A DNA stretch of 5,434 nt from contig JBMFVN010000046.1 in NCBI GenBank assembly GCA_049965975.1, forward strand, positions 1 through 5,434, written 5' to 3'. The notes under the pieces are model-generated. The model ran no database searches, had not been told where the DNA came from, and saw only the letters and a program-made list of their open reading frames with translations. The DNA comes from JAGDXZ01 sp049965975 (lineage in GTDB: Archaea > Micrarchaeota > Micrarchaeia > Micrarchaeales > CABMGC01). Both the position numbers and the translations under genes were made by a program. Shown here piece after piece: positions 5,399-5,434 of this stretch (its first letter is position 1; each line of letters opens with the position of its first letter).

Positions 5399-5434
5399 CT
5401 AAAAATTAGTTTACTTGCATGCTTGATTGTTTAC

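Noticed and set aside
5380..5409. A 9-codon plus-strand ORF after the AT-rich box
   Set aside because: It is too short to support and lies on the hairpin-T7 terminator, which explains the sequence better.
1..5434. CRISPR arrays, insertion sequences, phage genes, inteins
   Set aside because: No regularly spaced repeats, transposase motifs or integrase motifs were seen, and NrdD reads continuously through its conserved blocks with no insertion.

Overview
The window reads as an ordinary stretch of archaeal chromosome. Support comes from a GTP-dependent dephospho-CoA kinase of the archaea-specific DUF359 family, an archaeal-type long NrdG, TATA-like boxes about 26 bp ahead of predicted starts, very short leaders, and T-run terminators. 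The compact layout and the TPR-AAA ATPase would fit a small-genome acidophilic or DPANN-type archaeon such as the Micrarchaeota, but the lineage cannot be fixed from this sequence and is only a guess. There is no sign of phage, transposon or CRISPR.

Layout, left to right. Bases 1-55 (+) hold the 3' two-thirds of a tRNA-His (anticodon GTG), cut by the window edge inside its D-loop. A 106-bp gap follows with two small hairpins and a T-rich tract that probably ends tRNA transcription. Four minus-strand genes then fill the window. Read in their own direction, from right to left, they are nrdD (class III ribonucleotide reductase, 3156-5309), nrdG (its radical-SAM activase, starting at 3159 and overlapping the nrdD stop by 4 bases), a dephospho-CoA kinase (1869-2405) and a TPR-AAA+ ATPase (162-1673). 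The right edge (5310-5434) holds the nrdD promoter and ribosome-binding site, plus a hairpin-and-T7 terminator for an unseen upstream minus-strand gene.

nrdD and nrdG form one translationally coupled unit that makes dNTPs without oxygen. The CoA kinase follows 40 bp later, catalyses the last step of CoA synthesis, and appears to have its own TATA box. The AAA ATPase is separated by a 195-bp gap and also has its own promoter. No shared pathway ties it to the others.

The least explained stretch is that 195-bp gap (1674-1868). It holds a divergent AT-rich promoter patch, a possible leaderless 22-codon basic ORF on the plus strand, and a nested inverted repeat lying across that ORF. This is the best candidate here for something undescribed, but the evidence is weak. 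The TPR-AAA protein is the most interesting clear gene, because its arrangement recalls the MIT-AAA layout of Vps4.
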